From JAGQIB01 sp041393395 (GTDB lineage: Bacteria > ARS69): a stretch of DNA of 64,000 bases. The first letter of the stretch is position 1, and the number at the start of each line of letters is the position of its first letter. The DNA is taken from contig JAWKKG010000003.1 of NCBI GenBank assembly GCA_041393395.1, positions 124,001-188,000 of the forward strand, written 5' to 3'. The translations under genes and the position numbers were made by a program. The notes under the pieces were generated by a model. That model worked only from the letters and a program-made list of their open reading frames with translations, was not told the DNA's origin and searched no databases. Positions 16,477 through 25,703 of this stretch are shown in pieces.

Positions 16477-17229
16477 TTGACGCTCCGCACGCTAGAGCAG
16501 CAGCCGCTCACGATCCATCCCGATCTGCGGGGGCGCGCCGTCGCGTCGCCCGTGCGACGAGTGCTCGCGTTCGCGATCGACGCGCTCCTGCTGTTCGTTC
16601 CCTCGCTGTTCGTGACGTTGTTCGCGGCGCTCGCCCTGCTTGCGCTTACCGAACCCGCGACGTTCCGGAGCGTCATGGCGCTCCGGACGGCGAAGCCCGG
16701 CTCGGAGGAGCACATCTACCACCTCGGCCGCGTGGCGCCCCTGCTCGTTCGATTGCGCTGCGAAGGATTGCCACGCGACGTCGAGGTCGCGGTGGAGGAC
16801 GGCGATCTCGACGCCGCCGGTCGCATCCTCTCCGGACATCTGTTCGTGTTCTCGCTGAACCCGGGCGGCACGCGAGAGAAGGCACGCGACGGATCGATCC
16901 GCGTGGAGGTCGGGGACCTGTTCCCTTCCCTCGTGCGCGGCGCCGCGTTCTTCGGCACCGCCGCCGCGTACTTCACGTTCTTCGCCTGGGGGCGGCGACG
17001 TTCCACGCTCGGCAAGTTCGTCGCCCGCATCGAAGTCCGACAGCTCGACGGCCGCCCCCTCACGCTGTGGGAGAGCTTCGAACGCTTCGGCGGGTATCTC
17101 GCGAGCCTCGGAACGCTCGGGATCGGCTTGCTCGATCTGTGGCGGGATGCGAATCGACGTCTCGCGCACGATCGCATGTCGAACACGGCGGTGCTCCGGA
17201 TCCCCCTGCGCGGCAAGCGCGGCCGCTGA
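16477..17229 (+). CDS. RDD family membrane protein
   Basis: The 250-residue protein starts at TTG 16477 with GGGAGG five bases upstream. It has the RDD pattern: SPVRRVLAFAIDALLLF near residue 25 as the first membrane helix, further hydrophobic stretches at about 40-60 and 155-172, and the conserved end GKFVARIEVRQLDGRPLTLW with DANRRLAHDRMSNTAVL. Between helices is an unusual soluble insert of about 90 residues. RDD proteins are multi-pass membrane proteins; a few act in sodium/proton antiport, most are undefined. No partner gene indicates its role. Confidence 0.85.
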   Translation: MTLRTLEQQPLTIHPDLRGRAVASPVRRVLAFAIDALLLFVPSLFVTLFAALALLALTEPATFRSVMALRTAKPGSEEHIYHLGRVAPLLVRLRCEGLPRDVEVAVEDGDLDAAGRILSGHLFVFSLNPGGTREKARDGSIRVEVGDLFPSLVRGAAFFGTAAAYFTFFAWGRRRSTLGKFVARIEVRQLDGRPLTLWESFERFGGYLASLGTLGIGLLDLWRDANRRLAHDRMSNTAVLRIPLRGKRGR

Positions 17230-17281
17230 TCGGGAGCGGATCGTCTCGAAGCCGGCCGCGGATTCTCCCCGTGGCGCGACG

Positions 17282-17866
17282 TCAGTCCGTGAGAATCTCC
17301 TGCACGCGGCTTCGTACCTCCGGGACGAGTTCGCGGTCGAACCACGGCCGTTCGCGAAGCCAGCGATTGTTGCGCGGGCTCGGATGCGGCAACGGGACCA
17401 CTCGCGGCCAGTGATCGCGCCACGCGGCCACGATCTCCGTCACCGACCGTCCCTTCGTCTCCGGCAGGTGATACGCGTGCGCGTACTGCCCGATGACGAG
17501 CGTGAGCTCGAGATGCTTCAGACCGCCGAGCAGCTTCTCGCGCCAGAGCGGCGCGCACTCCGGCCGCGGCGGCAGATCGCCGGCTCGCCCCGTGCCCGGG
17601 AAGCAGAAGCCCATCGGGACGATCGCGAGCCGGGTCTCGTCGTAGAAGGTCGCGCGATCGATGCCCATCCATTCCCGAAGACGGTCACCGCTCGGGTCGT
17701 CGAAGGGGAGGCCGCTCTCGTGCACGCGGCGGCCCGGAGCCTGGCCGGCCACGAGAATGCGGGCAGATGGGTGAAGCTGGAACACCGGGCGCGGGGGATG
17801 GGCGAGGAAGGGCGCGCAGACCGTGCAGGCGCGCGCCTCGGCGATCACGTCGCGCAGACGGGACAC
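17282..17866 (-). CDS. Uracil-DNA glycosylase superfamily protein
   Basis: The 194-residue protein starts at GTG 17866, supported by GGAGG immediately upstream; the longer frame lacks a site. Superfamily motifs are ILVAGQAPGRRVHESGLPFDD (active-site loop, near residue 38) and the C-terminal PLPHPSPRNN (near 168), together with TLVIGQYAHAYHL. Only two cysteines are present near the N-terminus (ACTVC), so the four-cysteine iron-sulfur arrangement of family 4 enzymes is not evident. It probably removes uracil from DNA. It is convergent with the RDD gene and divergent from the small gene at 17991. Confidence 0.88.
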   Translation of the reverse strand: MSRLRDVIAEARACTVCAPFLAHPPRPVFQLHPSARILVAGQAPGRRVHESGLPFDDPSGDRLREWMGIDRATFYDETRLAIVPMGFCFPGTGRAGDLPPRPECAPLWREKLLGGLKHLELTLVIGQYAHAYHLPETKGRSVTEIVAAWRDHWPRVVPLPHPSPRNNRWLRERPWFDRELVPEVRSRVQEILTD

Positions 17867-17990
17867 GTCGCCTCCGCTCTCCGCCGTCGCCCGGTCACCG
17901 TCGTCGGGTCCCTTCTCCGGTGGAGCCACCGGGGTAAACTGGACGCGTGGGCGGAGGCCGTTCGATCCGCGCCACGTGGAGGGAATCGCC

Positions 17991-18164
17991 ATGAACGTCG
18001 AGCTCACGGATCCCGAGCGCAAGCTCCTGCTCCGGCTCCTGAACACGGCCCTCGGCGACGTTCGGTCGCAGGTTCGTCGCACCCGAAACCCCGACTGGCA
18101 CGACAGCCTGAAGGGGGAAGAGTCGACCCTGCGCGAGCTGATCGGGCGTCTGAACGTCAACTGA
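17991..18164 (+). CDS. Small conserved-type hypothetical protein (57 aa)
   Basis: It starts at ATG 17991 behind GGAGGG with seven-base spacing and is too short for most gene callers. The product, beginning MNVELTDPERKLLLRLLNTA, is charged and helical, with a leucine pattern through the first 25 residues (a possible amphipathic helix) and a second helix at the end (ESTLRELIGRL). There are no cysteines or membrane segments. Small proteins of this appearance occur in several high-GC phyla, but no function is assigned. TAAACT at 17935-17940 may be a -10 box. Confidence 0.7.
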   Translation: MNVELTDPERKLLLRLLNTALGDVRSQVRRTRNPDWHDSLKGEESTLRELIGRLNVN

Positions 18165-18277
18165 CGGCCGCCGCATTTCCCCGCCCGAGCCGATGACTCC
18201 CGTGGGGAGACCGTACTCGAAGACGAGGACGAGCGCCGCTCCCGTCCCCGCAGGTCGACAAGCGGTCGAGCCCTACT

Positions 18278-18832
18278 TCAGCCGACTCGCTTGCCGCCGT
18301 CCGCCAGATAGGACGTGGGCGCCTGATTGAACGCGGCGGACTGCCCCTTGGCGACCGAGAGTGTCCGCCAGGCGTCCCCGCGCCAGGTCCGAGCCAGCAG
18401 CACGATCTGACCGACGTGATACGCGTAGTGCGAGAGCTGGCGATGAATCGCCTGCAGCACGGAGAGTGCCTCGCCGCGGATCTTCACCTCGCGGTCGAGG
18501 TCGGCCTCGCCCAGCGGCTCGAGCGCGCCGAACAGGTACGCCCAGCCTTCCTCCCACCGACGCATCAGGTCTGCGCGAGTGTCGCGATCGTCGAGAACGA
18601 ACTCCGAATCGCGCTCTCGATCCGGCTTCTCCCCGTCCGACGTGAGGAAGTCGCGCCAGCGCGAGCGCGCGTTGCCGGCGACGTGCTTGACGACGATCGC
18701 CACGCTGTTGCCGTCCGCGGCCAGCGCGCGGAAGAACTGCTCGTCGTCGAGCTGGGAGATCGCGCGATCCGCGAGCTGCTTCGTGCGGCGAAACTCGCGG
18801 AGACAGAGATCGAGGATGGGTTCGTGCGACAT
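18278..18832 (-). CDS. DinB/DUF1572-like protein
   Basis: The 184-residue protein starts at ATG 18832 with GGGGGA upstream. It has the four-helix DinB-like plan: an opening helix (LCLREFRRTKQLADRAISQL), then VAIVVKHVAGNARSRWRDFL with the first metal-type His, and the closing HRQLSHYAYHVGQIVLLART with two further His. The three histidines match the metal site of the DinB/YfiT superfamily. Members include thiol-dependent transferases; many, as here, have no known substrate. Confidence 0.88.
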   Translation of the reverse strand: MSHEPILDLCLREFRRTKQLADRAISQLDDEQFFRALAADGNSVAIVVKHVAGNARSRWRDFLTSDGEKPDRERDSEFVLDDRDTRADLMRRWEEGWAYLFGALEPLGEADLDREVKIRGEALSVLQAIHRQLSHYAYHVGQIVLLARTWRGDAWRTLSVAKGQSAAFNQAPTSYLADGGKRVG

Positions 18833-18884
18833 GGCGGTCCCCCGGGTCGTCGTGATCCTACCCGGGGGAACCGCGTCCCGTCGA

Positions 18885-21800
18885 TCACCGCACGAGCACG
18901 ATCTTCTTCGTTTCGGTCCCGCCCGGAAGCGCGGCCCGCGCGAAATACACGCCGCTGGAAAGACGTCGCCCTGAGTCATCGCGGCCGTCCCACGCGAGGC
19001 GATGCGAGCCGGCCGCCCGGTGGCCGGTCCAGAGGAGACGCACTCGACTCCCGCGCGCGTCGTAGATGGCGATGTCGGCCGTGCCGGGGCGCGCCATCTC
19101 GAACCGGACCTCCGCGGTGGTGCGCACAGGGTTGGGCTCGAGCGCGAACGCCGGGCCGGCGCCGGCGACCACCGGCGCGTCCACGGCCGCCCCCGCGCAC
19201 TCGAGCACCATCGGCGTCGAGGCGCCCCCGAAGTTGTCGGCCGCGTCCACCGCACGAATCGTGTAGGTCCAGGCGCCGGGACACGTCCGGGCGACGGTGT
19301 CGTACCACTGCATCTTCGGTCGCTGGAGATCGGCGTCGATCGCCACGCGATCGACCGTGATCGGAACGCCGCCGTCGTGGGAACGGACGATCTGGTAGTA
19401 CGCGATCATCTCCGGATTGCCGAGTACGTCCAGATCCACGGGGTCCCACTCGAGCAGGACGTTTGCCTGCGACGGGTCGTCGCCGCTCGGGGGCAGCCAG
19501 TCGATGGACACGTTCTGCACGACGCTCGGCTCCACGCAGTCCACGTGCGCGTCGATCGTGGTGCCGCCGATCGCCTGGTTCGTGAACAGGTTCCACAGCG
19601 TGAGCGGCACGTGGGCGGACTGACCGCTCGTCGTGTTGTCCGCCCACAGCGTCACGTAGATCGAGTCGCGCTCGACCCGGGAGAGAGTGAACGGTCCCGT
19701 GCCGGGGTCGATCGCGAGGTTCCAGCCCGGGGGCAGCACCGCATCATTGAAGTTCGGCGGCGAACCGACACGCACCTCGGCCTGGATGGAAGCACCGTTC
19801 GGGTTGAAGCCGTCGTAGAGCTGGATCCAGGTGTCGAAGAACACGGAGCCGCAACCGTCGCCGCGGCCGGCCTCCTCCTGTGCTCCGAGCGAGCCACGCT
19901 CCATCAGGATCGAGTGGTTCACCTGGGCGATGTTGTTGGAGAGGTTCGCCGGCAAATTGGTGGTGGGGTCGTACGTCTGCTGCACCACGGCGCCGATGCA
20001 GTAGTGGCCGCCCCCCTCCGGGAACTCCGGGTACTCGAAATCCAGGTAAGCTTCCTGGAAGTCGCCGGGCCCCACGACGGGGTATCCCGTCACGCCCACG
20101 AACTGCTCGGCGTCGTCGGGCCACTCGAGCCCCATCGCACCCTGGGCGAGGTAGATCTGCACCGTGGTGCCCACCGCGGCTTCCACGCCCGTGTTGCGGA
20201 GTCGGGTCCAGACGCGGTTGCGCACGCCCGGGGTCGGATAGTCGTCGTCGCCGTCTCCGTCGTGGTCGAGCCAGATGTCCGGGCTTCCCCACCACTCCCC
20301 GCACAGCGCGATGTTGTTGCAGAAGTCGCCGGGGCAGTCGTTCAGGCAGACGTCCACCGGCTGCGGCACGCCCACTTCGTAGGACGCGCAGACGTAGTTC
20401 GGCTCGCCATTGCCCGCACCCGCGCAGGGTCCCACGCTGCGGACCGCGACGCCCGTGACGTCGCCGGAGTAGGAGCGCGAGTCCGGGATCGAGTTCGCGT
20501 CGAACACGGTTCCGCCGCCGGTGAGGCAGAACACGTCTCCCGAGTCGCCGCGGTTCATGTCGCCCTTGATGTCCAGGTCATCGGCGTCGACGACGTGGCC
20601 CGCGGAGATCGCGTCGGCGCACTCGACGTCGAGGCCCTTCCGCGTCTCGTCCGCGTTGACACGGTTGATGTCGCGTCCCGCGACGTAGAAGTCCTCGTTC
20701 ACGTGGTAGATCACGAGGCCCGGACTCCAGAGCGAGAGATCCATCCCGAGTCGCTGCCGGTTCTCCACGAGGAAGTACTCGGCGGAAGGCGCGCCGTGCG
20801 GCCAGAGGCGGAGCGCGTAGGGATTGAACTCGATCGGAGGCAGACACAGCAGCGGGTCGTCGGCCGTGAGGTTGATCAGGTCCATCCAGCCGAGCCGGTA
20901 CTTCGTGAACGCGGTCGGATGCGCCGGGCGGGCCGTCGAGTTCCACCCGCCGCTCCCCATCAGCCCCCAGTCGCCGATTCCGTCCGAATCGCCGGTGATG
21001 TTCGGGCCCGTGTCGTAGAGGTCCTTGATCCCCATCGCGTGCACGAGCTCGTGACAGAACACCCCGATGTCGACCATGCCGCCCGTGCACTGCTGGCCGG
21101 GGATGATGAGATAGCGGTCGGCCCGGATGTGCGACCCGTTCGCGCCGAGGTCGTTCGTGACGTACGGCCCGTCCTCCGAGTGGTTCGAGTACCAGAAGTG
21201 ATGCGACCAGATGTCGGTCGTGTCGCCCATGCATTCGCCGCCGATCTCGGGATGAACGAGTACGACGACGTCCACGTACCCGTCGTCGTCGCCCGAGTTC
21301 GGGATGTTATCGGGCCCGTCGTTGTCGTACTGCGAGAAGTCCACGAAGTCGTCGTTGAGAAGCAGCGCGGCGAGGAAGAGGTCCCCGATTCGCCCCGGGA
21401 TGCCCTGGTTGCTCCCCTCGAAGTAGGTGTCCGGCAGCCCCGTCTGCTGCCAGTCCCACACGTCGCCGGTGACGTTGAGCTGACCGTACGAGACCTCGTC
21501 GAAGTACTGCTGCGCGGTCGCCGTGGTATCGAACAGGAACAGCCGCGCCTCGAAAGAAACGGGGTTCCAGGGCGGCGTGGCCCGATTGCTGAAGAGCATG
21601 GGCAGCACCGGCAGGATGAAGTCGCCGATCGCCACGCTGCGGGGATCCGGATTGGCGAGCGGGTTCTCGTCGATGAGCCCGTTCCGGTAGTCGGCCTGCT
21701 GTCGGGCCAGGCGTTCGGTGCGCGCCGTCCAGCCACCCGGATGCTCGGGCTGGAACGCCATCATGCGCTCGCGGCCCTCCCGCACGTGGCTCGGGAACAC

Positions 21801-21929
21801 GCCGTCTGGGGGAGGCATCACGCAGGCGGTGCCGTCCGCGTGTGCGGGAGCCGCCGCCAGCAGCAGGAGGAGCAGGAGAGGCGCGAGGGAGCAGAACGGT
21901 CGTCGCGACCGCGAATTCGAGTGAAGCAA
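18885..21929 (-). CDS. Secreted M6-type metalloprotease with FlgD-like C-terminal domain
   Basis: The 1014-residue protein is read from TTG 21929 because CGGAGG lies six bases upstream; the frame opens earlier without a site. A strong signal peptide (LAPLLLLLLLAAAPAHA) is followed by an M6 (immune inhibitor A-like) peptidase domain with the zinc motif HELVH at 293-297, then a long beta-rich region with several Cys and EF-hand-like acidic turns (DHDGDGDDD). The last 85 residues are a FlgD-like Ig domain (YDARGSRVRLLWTG; LSSGVYFARAAL) ending in KIVLVR, as in two other secreted proteins here. Such C-termini act as sorting signals in some FCB-group bacteria. It is likely exported and surface-associated or released. 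Confidence 0.9.
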   Translation of the reverse strand: MLHSNSRSRRPFCSLAPLLLLLLLAAAPAHADGTACVMPPPDGVFPSHVREGRERMMAFQPEHPGGWTARTERLARQQADYRNGLIDENPLANPDPRSVAIGDFILPVLPMLFSNRATPPWNPVSFEARLFLFDTTATAQQYFDEVSYGQLNVTGDVWDWQQTGLPDTYFEGSNQGIPGRIGDLFLAALLLNDDFVDFSQYDNDGPDNIPNSGDDDGYVDVVVLVHPEIGGECMGDTTDIWSHHFWYSNHSEDGPYVTNDLGANGSHIRADRYLIIPGQQCTGGMVDIGVFCHELVHAMGIKDLYDTGPNITGDSDGIGDWGLMGSGGWNSTARPAHPTAFTKYRLGWMDLINLTADDPLLCLPPIEFNPYALRLWPHGAPSAEYFLVENRQRLGMDLSLWSPGLVIYHVNEDFYVAGRDINRVNADETRKGLDVECADAISAGHVVDADDLDIKGDMNRGDSGDVFCLTGGGTVFDANSIPDSRSYSGDVTGVAVRSVGPCAGAGNGEPNYVCASYEVGVPQPVDVCLNDCPGDFCNNIALCGEWWGSPDIWLDHDGDGDDDYPTPGVRNRVWTRLRNTGVEAAVGTTVQIYLAQGAMGLEWPDDAEQFVGVTGYPVVGPGDFQEAYLDFEYPEFPEGGGHYCIGAVVQQTYDPTTNLPANLSNNIAQVNHSILMERGSLGAQEEAGRGDGCGSVFFDTWIQLYDGFNPNGASIQAEVRVGSPPNFNDAVLPPGWNLAIDPGTGPFTLSRVERDSIYVTLWADNTTSGQSAHVPLTLWNLFTNQAIGGTTIDAHVDCVEPSVVQNVSIDWLPPSGDDPSQANVLLEWDPVDLDVLGNPEMIAYYQIVRSHDGGVPITVDRVAIDADLQRPKMQWYDTVARTCPGAWTYTIRAVDAADNFGGASTPMVLECAGAAVDAPVVAGAGPAFALEPNPVRTTAEVRFEMARPGTADIAIYDARGSRVRLLWTGHRAAGSHRLAWDGRDDSGRRLSSGVYFARAALPGGTETKKIVLVR

Positions 21930-21941
21930 GGGGGACCTCCG

Positions 21942-21960
21942 GGTTCGAGACACTCGAACC
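21942..21960. promoter_or_regulatory. Perfect 8-bp inverted repeat in the 5' leader of the M6 protease gene
   Basis: GGTTCGAG (21942-21949), spacer ACA and CTCGAACC (21953-21960) lie 13-31 bases upstream of the TTG at 21929 and next to its ribosome-binding site. This could be an operator or an mRNA hairpin affecting translation. No candidate binding protein is identified. Confidence 0.4.
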
Positions 21961-22167
21961 AACGCATTCGCCGGGCCGCGCCGGACACGCCGTGGGCACG
22001 ACGGACGCGTGCGAATCGGGGGCCCGCCGACGTTTCGTGAAGGGGAGATCCCGGAGGCGGCGAGGAGAAAGTCCGCCCGCGCGCCCGGATTCCGTTTCTC
22101 TCGGCGGAGTGCCGCGAAGCCGAGCAGGGACAGGAAAATGACCGCACACGGCCGCCGCCGCGGCGAA

Positions 22168-22728
22168 TCAGATCTCGCGCAGTCGCTCGTGCAGGAACGA
22201 GCGGGCCTTGCGCCAGTCCCGGCGCACGGTGCGCTCGTTGACGCCGAGCACCTCGGCCGTCTCCTCCACGGAGAGGTCGCCGAAGAACCGGAGCTCCACG
22301 ACCTTCGCGAGCCGCTCGCTCAGCGTCGCGAGCTGCGTGAGCGCCTCGTCGAGGCCGAGAATCTCCTCCACGTCCGGCGCCTCGGCCGCGTGGTGATCCT
22401 GGAGCTCCACGGCGCTCGCGCCGCCGCCGCGACGGAGCGCGAGCTTGCGCCGCGCGTTGTCCACGAGGATCTGTCGCATCGCGCGCGACGCCACGGCGAG
22501 AAAGTGCGCCCGATCCTGCCACGGGCCCGCGTTCGGGCCCGCCAAGCGCAGGTAGGCCTCGTTCACCACGGCGGTCGTCCCGAGCGTGCCCGTCTGCCGA
22601 CCCCGGAGGTGGGCACGGGCGATTCGCCGCAGGTCGGCGTACACGATCTCGAACAGGCTCTCCCAGTCGTCCCGATTGCCGGCGCGCACGCCCGCGAGCA
22701 GCGACTGGACCCGGGTCGTCTGATCCAT
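22168..22728 (-). CDS. ECF-type sigma factor (kinase-associated group)
   Basis: The 186-residue protein starts at ATG 22728. Region 2 includes FEIVYADLRRIARAHLRGR and TTAVVNEAYLRLAG (the group-specific TAVVNEAYLRL motif), with FLAVASRAMRQILVDNARR for DNA melting. Region 4 ends with LSVEETAEVLGVNERTVRRD plus WRKARSFLHERL. This group is typically found beside a membrane-anchored Ser/Thr kinase with TPRs, and such a kinase starts divergently 95 bases away at 22824. No anti-sigma gene is present, so control may be by the kinase. There is no Shine-Dalgarno sequence; TACCCT six bases before ATG suggests a leaderless mRNA. Confidence 0.93.
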   Translation of the reverse strand: MDQTTRVQSLLAGVRAGNRDDWESLFEIVYADLRRIARAHLRGRQTGTLGTTAVVNEAYLRLAGPNAGPWQDRAHFLAVASRAMRQILVDNARRKLALRRGGGASAVELQDHHAAEAPDVEEILGLDEALTQLATLSERLAKVVELRFFGDLSVEETAEVLGVNERTVRRDWRKARSFLHERLREI

Positions 22729-22734
22729 GTCCCG

Positions 22735-22740
22735 AGGGTA
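22735..22740 (-). promoter_or_regulatory. -10-like box TACCCT, possible leaderless start
   Basis: Reading the minus strand, TACCCT ends six bases before the ATG at 22728, the same spacing as the sigma gene at 711. TTCGCG lies 18 bases upstream as a weak -35. Confidence 0.3.
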
Positions 22741-22823
22741 CCAGCTCGGTCCCCCGGCCGCGAAGGTGTTACGCTCGTTGCCGGCTCGCAGGTCGCCCGT
22801 CGGGCGGCCCCCCGGGAGTAGCC

Positions 22824-25703
22824 ATGGATCGCGAACGCTGGGAAAAGATCGAACAACTGCTGGATGAGGTGCTCGATCTCGACACGGAGGCGCGCGCCGA
22901 GCGGCTCGCCCGGGAAACCGGGGAGGACGCCGATCTCCGCCGCGAGGTGGAACGTCTGCTCGCCGCGGACTCGGACGACGGAGGCGGGATCCTCGATCGC
23001 GGCCTCGCGCCGTTCGCGGATCGACTGCTGGACGAGGACTCCGAGGCGGTCGGTGCCCGCGTGGGGCCGTACCGTCTGGCGCGTCGCATCGGACGCGGCG
23101 GCATGGGCTCCGTGTTCCTGGCGGAACGCGTGGAGGGCGACTTCGAGCAACGGGTCGCGCTCAAGATCGTGCGTGCCTCCCGCGATCGTCACGATCTCGT
23201 CGCCCGGTTCCGGCACGAGCGGAACATCCTCGCACGACTCCGTCACCCGAACATCGCCACGCTCTACGACGGCGGCCTCACGGACGACGGGATCCCGTAC
23301 TTCGCAATGGAGTACGTCGAAGGCGCGCGGATCACGGACTGGTGCGATGAACGTCGCCTGGACGTCGATGCGCGCGTCACGCTGTTCGACGCCGTCTGCC
23401 GCGCCGTCTCGCACGCGCATCGCAACCTCGTGATCCATCGCGATCTCAAGCCGAGCAACGTGCTCGTCACCGGCGACGCCACGGTGAAGCTGCTCGACTT
23501 CGGGATCGCGAAGGTCTTCGATCCGGAGGAGGCGGGCGTCGGAGACTCCGGGCCCGCCGGCCCCGAGGTCACGGTGACGGCGGAGCGATACTTCACGCCG
23601 GCCTACGCCGCGCCCGAGCAGGTCCTCGGCGAACCGACGTCCACCGCGACCGACGTGTTCGCGCTCGGCGTGCTCCTGTACGAGATCCTGACCGGTCGCA
23701 ACCCGCACGGCGACACGACGCGCAACGGGGAACTGGCGCGCGCCGTCGTGGAGACGGACCCGCCTTCCCCGAGCACGGTGGTCGGCGACGCCGCCGCCGC
23801 GGCCCGCGCGACCACGATCTCCGATCTGCGGCAGAAGCTGCGCGGCGATCTCGACAACATTCTCCAGAAAGCGCTCCGGAAAGCGCCGGAAGAGCGCTAC
23901 TCCTCCGTAGAGGATCTGCGCCTGGACCTGGAGCGGTTCCGCCGGCAGCTCCCCGTCTCCGTGCGCCGGGCGACGCTTCCGTACCGCTTCGCGAAGTACG
24001 CGAGACGTCATCGCGTGGCGGCGACGGCCGTGGTCGCGCTCGCGCTGGCGGTCGTGGCCGGCATGGTCGGCGTGGCCTGGCAGGCGAACGTGGCGGCGCG
24101 GGAGCGGGATCGCGCGCGGGCGGAGGCGGGTCGCGCGGAGGCCGTGAAGGACTTCCTGCTCGAGGTGTTCACGGCGGCCGATCCCACGCAGGAGCCCGGC
24201 GGTGCCGACGTCACCGCGCGCGAGCTCGCGGAGCGGGGCGCGAGTCGTCTCGACGAGCGTCTGGCCGAAGCGCCGGAGCTGCGGGCGGACCTGGAGGGGC
24301 TGCTCGGTCAGGTGTTCCTGCGCGTCGCCGAGTACGAGCGGGCGGACTCGCTGCTCGCTTCCGCGGGCGCGCAGTTCCGGCGATCGGGTCGTTCGCGCGA
24401 CGCCGTGCAATCGCTGCTGAACCGCGCCGACGTCGCGCACTGGCAGGCCCGCGCGGCGGACGCCGAGGCGCTCTGCCGGGAGTCGCTCGCGCTCGCCGAG
24501 GCGGAACTCCCGGCCGACGACGTCCTGCACCGCACCGCGAGATCGTCTCTCGCGACCGCCTTGATCGATCAGGGTCACTACGAGGATGCGGCGCGCGAGT
24601 ACGACGTCGCGTTGCGCGCGGCACAGGCCGCGCACGACGAACCCGACGCCGAGGTGGCGCAGCTGTGGATGCAGGTCGGCGTGGTGCGGCGCGCGCTCGG
24701 CGACTATCCCGGATCGGCGGAAGCGGCGGAGGAGGCATTGCGGATCGCCCGGCTGGCGGAGCCGGACGGCGGTCTCGAGACCGCGCGAATCCTCGGCAGT
24801 CTCGCCGACATCCTCGACGAGGTCGACCGCCCGGACGAAGCGGTGCAGGCCGGTCGCGAGGCGGTCGAGATGTATCGCCGGATGTTCGGGGACCGCGGCC
24901 ACCCCGAGCTCGCGATGACGCTCGTGAACCTCGCCGGCGCGGTCCGCGCTCAGGGAGATCTGGAGGAAGCGATCGCGCTCGGGCGCGAGGGCGTCGACGA
25001 GTTCACGAAGGCCCTCGGGGCGGAGCACCCGCACGTCGCTCAGGCCTGGAACAACCTGGCGGTCACGCTCAATCGTGCCGGCCACAAGGACGAGGCGCTG
25101 GAGGCGTACTCCTCGGCCGTCCGCCTCGGTCGCGCCGCACTCGGCCGCGGCCATCCCCGTCTCGCGCCGTGGCTCGCGAACTACGCGAACGCCCTCGTGG
25201 CGCGCGGCGACTACGCGACAGCGGAACAGATCTACGACGAGGGGATGGAGATCGTCCGCGGACCGGAGTCGGAGCCCGTTGCGAACACCTACGTGATGCT
25301 CGGGCTCGCGAACGTCTACCGGAAGACGAACCGTCCCGAGGCGAGCGAACGTCTCACGCGCGAAGCGTGGCAGATCCGGAAGGACACCGTGGGGAGCGGC
25401 CACTCGGCGGAGCTGATCGCCCGCATCACGCTGGCCTCGTTGCTCTCCGAGTCCGGGAAGTTCGAGGAGGCGCGGGACCTGCTGGACTCGAGCATCGTCG
25501 ACGCGCGGGCCGGCGGTCCGTCGACCCAGGGACGTCTCGTGCAGGCACTGGACGAGCGAGCTATCCTCGCCCGCGAGGCCGGAGAGTCGATGGACACCCT
25601 GGCGGGATTCCTGCGGGAACTGCTCGCGGTGCGTCGGGAAGCGAATCCCGACGATCCACGCGTCGCGAAGCTCGAGGAGGAGATCGCGCGTCTCGGAAGC
25701 TAG
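22824..25703 (+). CDS. Membrane-anchored Ser/Thr protein kinase with TPR C-terminus
   Basis: The 959-residue protein starts at ATG 22824 with GGGAG upstream. The kinase domain (about 73-345) is complete: a GRGGMGSVF loop, ATP-binding Lys114, catalytic HRDLKPSN with Asp207, DFG at 225-227 and YAAPEQ in the activation segment. A membrane helix follows at about 397-418 (VAATAVVALALAVVAGMVGV). The remaining 540 residues are TPR repeats (AEAAEEALRIARL, AIALGREGVDEFTKAL), which would lie outside the cytoplasm. The family phosphorylates proteins in response to envelope signals. The divergent ECF sigma is the likely partner. It overlaps the convergent histidine kinase gene by four bases. Confidence 0.95.
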   Translation: MDRERWEKIEQLLDEVLDLDTEARAERLARETGEDADLRREVERLLAADSDDGGGILDRGLAPFADRLLDEDSEAVGARVGPYRLARRIGRGGMGSVFLAERVEGDFEQRVALKIVRASRDRHDLVARFRHERNILARLRHPNIATLYDGGLTDDGIPYFAMEYVEGARITDWCDERRLDVDARVTLFDAVCRAVSHAHRNLVIHRDLKPSNVLVTGDATVKLLDFGIAKVFDPEEAGVGDSGPAGPEVTVTAERYFTPAYAAPEQVLGEPTSTATDVFALGVLLYEILTGRNPHGDTTRNGELARAVVETDPPSPSTVVGDAAAAARATTISDLRQKLRGDLDNILQKALRKAPEERYSSVEDLRLDLERFRRQLPVSVRRATLPYRFAKYARRHRVAATAVVALALAVVAGMVGVAWQANVAARERDRARAEAGRAEAVKDFLLEVFTAADPTQEPGGADVTARELAERGASRLDERLAEAPELRADLEGLLGQVFLRVAEYERADSLLASAGAQFRRSGRSRDAVQSLLNRADVAHWQARAADAEALCRESLALAEAELPADDVLHRTARSSLATALIDQGHYEDAAREYDVALRAAQAAHDEPDAEVAQLWMQVGVVRRALGDYPGSAEAAEEALRIARLAEPDGGLETARILGSLADILDEVDRPDEAVQAGREAVEMYRRMFGDRGHPELAMTLVNLAGAVRAQGDLEEAIALGREGVDEFTKALGAEHPHVAQAWNNLAVTLNRAGHKDEALEAYSSAVRLGRAALGRGHPRLAPWLANYANALVARGDYATAEQIYDEGMEIVRGPESEPVANTYVMLGLANVYRKTNRPEASERLTREAWQIRKDTVGSGHSAELIARITLASLLSESGKFEEARDLLDSSIVDARAGGPSTQGRLVQALDERAILAREAGESMDTLAGFLRELLAVRREANPDDPRVAKLEEEIARLGS

